DNA of 14,815 nucleotides from Methanobacteriota archaeon (GTDB lineage: Archaea > Methanobacteriota > Methanobacteria > Methanobacteriales > Methanobacteriaceae). The stretch lies in assembly GCA_023409695.1 (NCBI GenBank), contig JAEYQZ010000129.1:1-14815 (forward strand). The letters run 5' to 3'. Both the position numbers and the translations under genes were made by a program. The notes under the pieces were generated by a model. It was given only the letters and a program-made list of their open reading frames with translations, ran no database searches and had not been told where the DNA came from. Shown in pieces: positions 13,638 to 14,815 of this stretch (its first letter is position 1; each line of letters opens with the position of its first letter).

Positions 13638-13802
13638 ACTTTTCCTCATTTATTTTTTAATTAAGATCAAAACTTATTTTTATTAATTTAAACTTACTAA
13701 CTATTAATTAGATTAATTTCTAAATTTAATAATAGCAAAATGAATTTCACAGTTTATTTATAGCCCTTTAAAACTGAATAGTACTTTCTTTTAAAGATTA
13801 GA

Positions 13803-13812
13803 TTATATTATA
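13803..13812 (+). promoter_or_regulatory. Possible TATA box of the SemiSWEET gene
   Basis: TTATATTATA lies 33-42 bases before the start at 13845 and would begin transcription near 13832. The surrounding 200 bases are very AT-rich, so other sites could serve. Confidence 0.3.
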
Positions 13813-13844
13813 CTACCATAATAAAAAAATAAAGGTCTAAGTCA

Positions 13845-14117
13845 ATGGATATTGAAACAATCGGACTAATTGCAAGCATTACAACCATAATAATGTTTAT
13901 AAGCCCAGTAGATCAGATCAGAGATATTATAAAAGATAAAACATCCCATGGAGTTTCTCCAATCATATATGGGATGATGATAATAAACGGTATATTCTGG
14001 GTTACTTATGGTTTTGGAATAAACAATTCATTTATTATAGTTCCAAATGCAGTAGGAGCGGTTCTAGGATCTGCAACACTATTCATAATATACAAATACC
14101 GATCTCCTAAAGAATAG
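13845..14117 (+). CDS. SemiSWEET-type (MtN3/saliva, PQ-loop) sugar transporter
   Basis: A 90-residue protein with three membrane helices (about 5-22, 39-57, 63-83), the length and layout of SemiSWEETs, which dimerise to move small sugars by facilitated diffusion. The first helix ends in a PQ-loop-like PVDQIRDIIKDKTSHGVSP (21-39), where P21 and Q24 are split by two residues. W52 and N68 have the 16-residue spacing of the Trp-Asn pair lining the sugar pocket in bacterial SemiSWEETs. ATG 13845 has only a weak GGT upstream (AAAGGTCTAAGTCA). It is alone, convergent with pheS. The sugar or other substrate is not known, and a role in compatible-solute or metabolite exchange is equally possible. Confidence 0.85.
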   Translation: MDIETIGLIASITTIIMFISPVDQIRDIIKDKTSHGVSPIIYGMMIINGIFWVTYGFGINNSFIIVPNAVGAVLGSATLFIIYKYRSPKE

Positions 14118-14311
14118 CGAATTTACTCTCTAATTAATACTTGAAAAGTTATTTTATCGTTATTATTAATTAAAACTGATTTTTAAATATATATCCCTTA
14201 AAAAGTAATGGATTTAGTTTAAGTGTTAAAAAAGGATTTGAAAAGTTAGTTTTATAATAATTAAATTAATTTTTAAATTTTGTAACTACCTAAAAATAAT
14301 AGAATAACTGG

Positions 14312-14342
14312 AAAAAAACAAAGCTTAATCCAGTATAACTGG
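14312..14342 (-). terminator. Terminator of pheS
   Basis: CCAGT (14330-14334) and ACTGG (14338-14342) form a 5-bp stem with loop ATA over the last sense codons. On the minus strand TTTTTTT (14312-14318) follows just after the TAA stop (14325-14327). Confidence 0.45.
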
Positions 14343-14815
14343 CAAATCTCTTAACCAGCCAATATCGCTCTTATAAAGCATTCTTATATCTTTAATACCG
14401 AGCCTTAACATTGCAAGCCTTTCGATCCCAATACCAAATGCTGCAACAGGTGTTTCAACACCCAGAGGTTCTAAAACTTCTGGACGGAACATTCCTGATC
14501 CTCCCAGTTCTATCCAGGTTTTTTTATCTGGAAGATAAATTTCAGACTCAACAGATAGATATGTATAAGGGAAATATGCTGGCCTAAACCTGGCTTTAAA
14601 TCCCAATTTACGGTAAAATTCCTTTAAATATCCAAGTAAGTTTTTAAAGGTGAGATCTTCCGCAGCCACAATTCCTTCAACCTGATGGAACTCAGGAAGG
14701 TGTTTGTAAGTTATGGTTTCTCTTCTAAAGACCCTTCCAACTGAAAACATCTTGAGGGGGGGTTCGTGCTCTGCTAAATATCTTGTAGATAAACAGGTTG
14801 TGTGGGTCCTGAGCA
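14325..14815 (-). CDS. pheS: Phenylalanyl-tRNA synthetase alpha subunit, C-terminal part
   Basis: The catalytic C-terminal portion of class-II PheRS alpha, which with PheT charges tRNA-Phe. The 5' part lies beyond the window, so 163 codons remain. The open frame enters from the edge with motif 2: LRTHTTCLSTRYLAEHEPPLKMFSVGRVFRRE. It continues with the HLPEFHQVEG phenylalanine-site region, FRPAYFPYTYLSVE, the WIELGGSGMFRPEVLEPLG segment and motif 3 AFGIGIERLAMLRLGIKDIRMLY. The internal ATG at 14750 is not the start, since motif 2 precedes it in frame. A small point: CLSTRY replaces the more usual TPVSARY just after LRTHT. Transcribed toward the SemiSWEET gene, with a terminator right after the stop. 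Confidence 0.97.
   Translation of the reverse strand, partial: LRTHTTCLSTRYLAEHEPPLKMFSVGRVFRRETITYKHLPEFHQVEGIVAAEDLTFKNLLGYLKEFYRKLGFKARFRPAYFPYTYLSVESEIYLPDKKTWIELGGSGMFRPEVLEPLGVETPVAAFGIGIERLAMLRLGIKDIRMLYKSDIGWLRDLPVILD

Noticed and set aside
14325..14750. A complete small gene starting at ATG 14750
   Set aside because: The frame continues in phase to the window edge and includes PheS motif 2, so this is the 3' part of pheS.

Overview
The window looks like chromosomal DNA of a methanogenic archaeon of the order Methanobacteriales, most likely a mesophilic, AT-rich Methanobacterium-type species. Three things point there: a DNA polymerase B fragment matching the small subunit (PolB2) of the split replicative-type polymerase known from Methanothermobacter thermautotrophicus; HypE for [NiFe]-hydrogenase maturation; and archaeal genes (ribosomal protein S8e, EMC3/DUF106 insertase, archaeal PheS) preceded by GGTGAT/GGAGG-type ribosome binding sites and TATA-type promoters. 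No phage, IS element, CRISPR array or tRNA was seen.

Positions 1-2423 (minus strand) hold a compact drug-response-like operon read in the order metallo-beta-lactamase-fold hydrolase, MarR regulator, DHA2-type MFS exporter (cut by the window edge). A perfect 11-bp inverted repeat next to its TATA box is a strong candidate MarR operator. Positions 2508-2761 are a non-coding array of nine small hairpins, nearly all with exactly three unpaired loop bases, some nested; this is the most unusual structure in the window. Positions 2912-4291 (minus) carry a stand-alone EMC3/YidC-like membrane insertase and a secreted PepSY-domain protein, separated by AT-rich DNA.

Positions 4977-7586 (minus) are a three-gene signalling operon: a membrane histidine kinase, a single-domain response regulator, and a receiver-histidine-kinase protein. 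None has a DNA-binding output domain, so it looks like a phosphorelay acting through protein contacts or an output encoded elsewhere. Upstream lie an RDD-family membrane protein (7778-8179) and hypE (8292-9302), both on the minus strand.

After a roughly 700-base divergent intergenic region, which may contain a small RNA, the plus strand carries rpS8e, polB2, a HAD-family phosphatase, a winged-helix AAA+ ATPase of unknown role and a SemiSWEET-type sugar transporter. The minus-strand pheS gene enters from the right edge, convergent with the transporter.

Several starts were moved from the longest open frame to a downstream codon with a clear ribosome binding site (PepSY protein, membrane kinase, RDD protein, S8e, PolB2). 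The noteworthy points are the hairpin array and its echo in the S8e leader, the MarR operator, stop codons sitting in the loops of gene-terminal hairpins, and the split polymerase gene with a probable TTG start.
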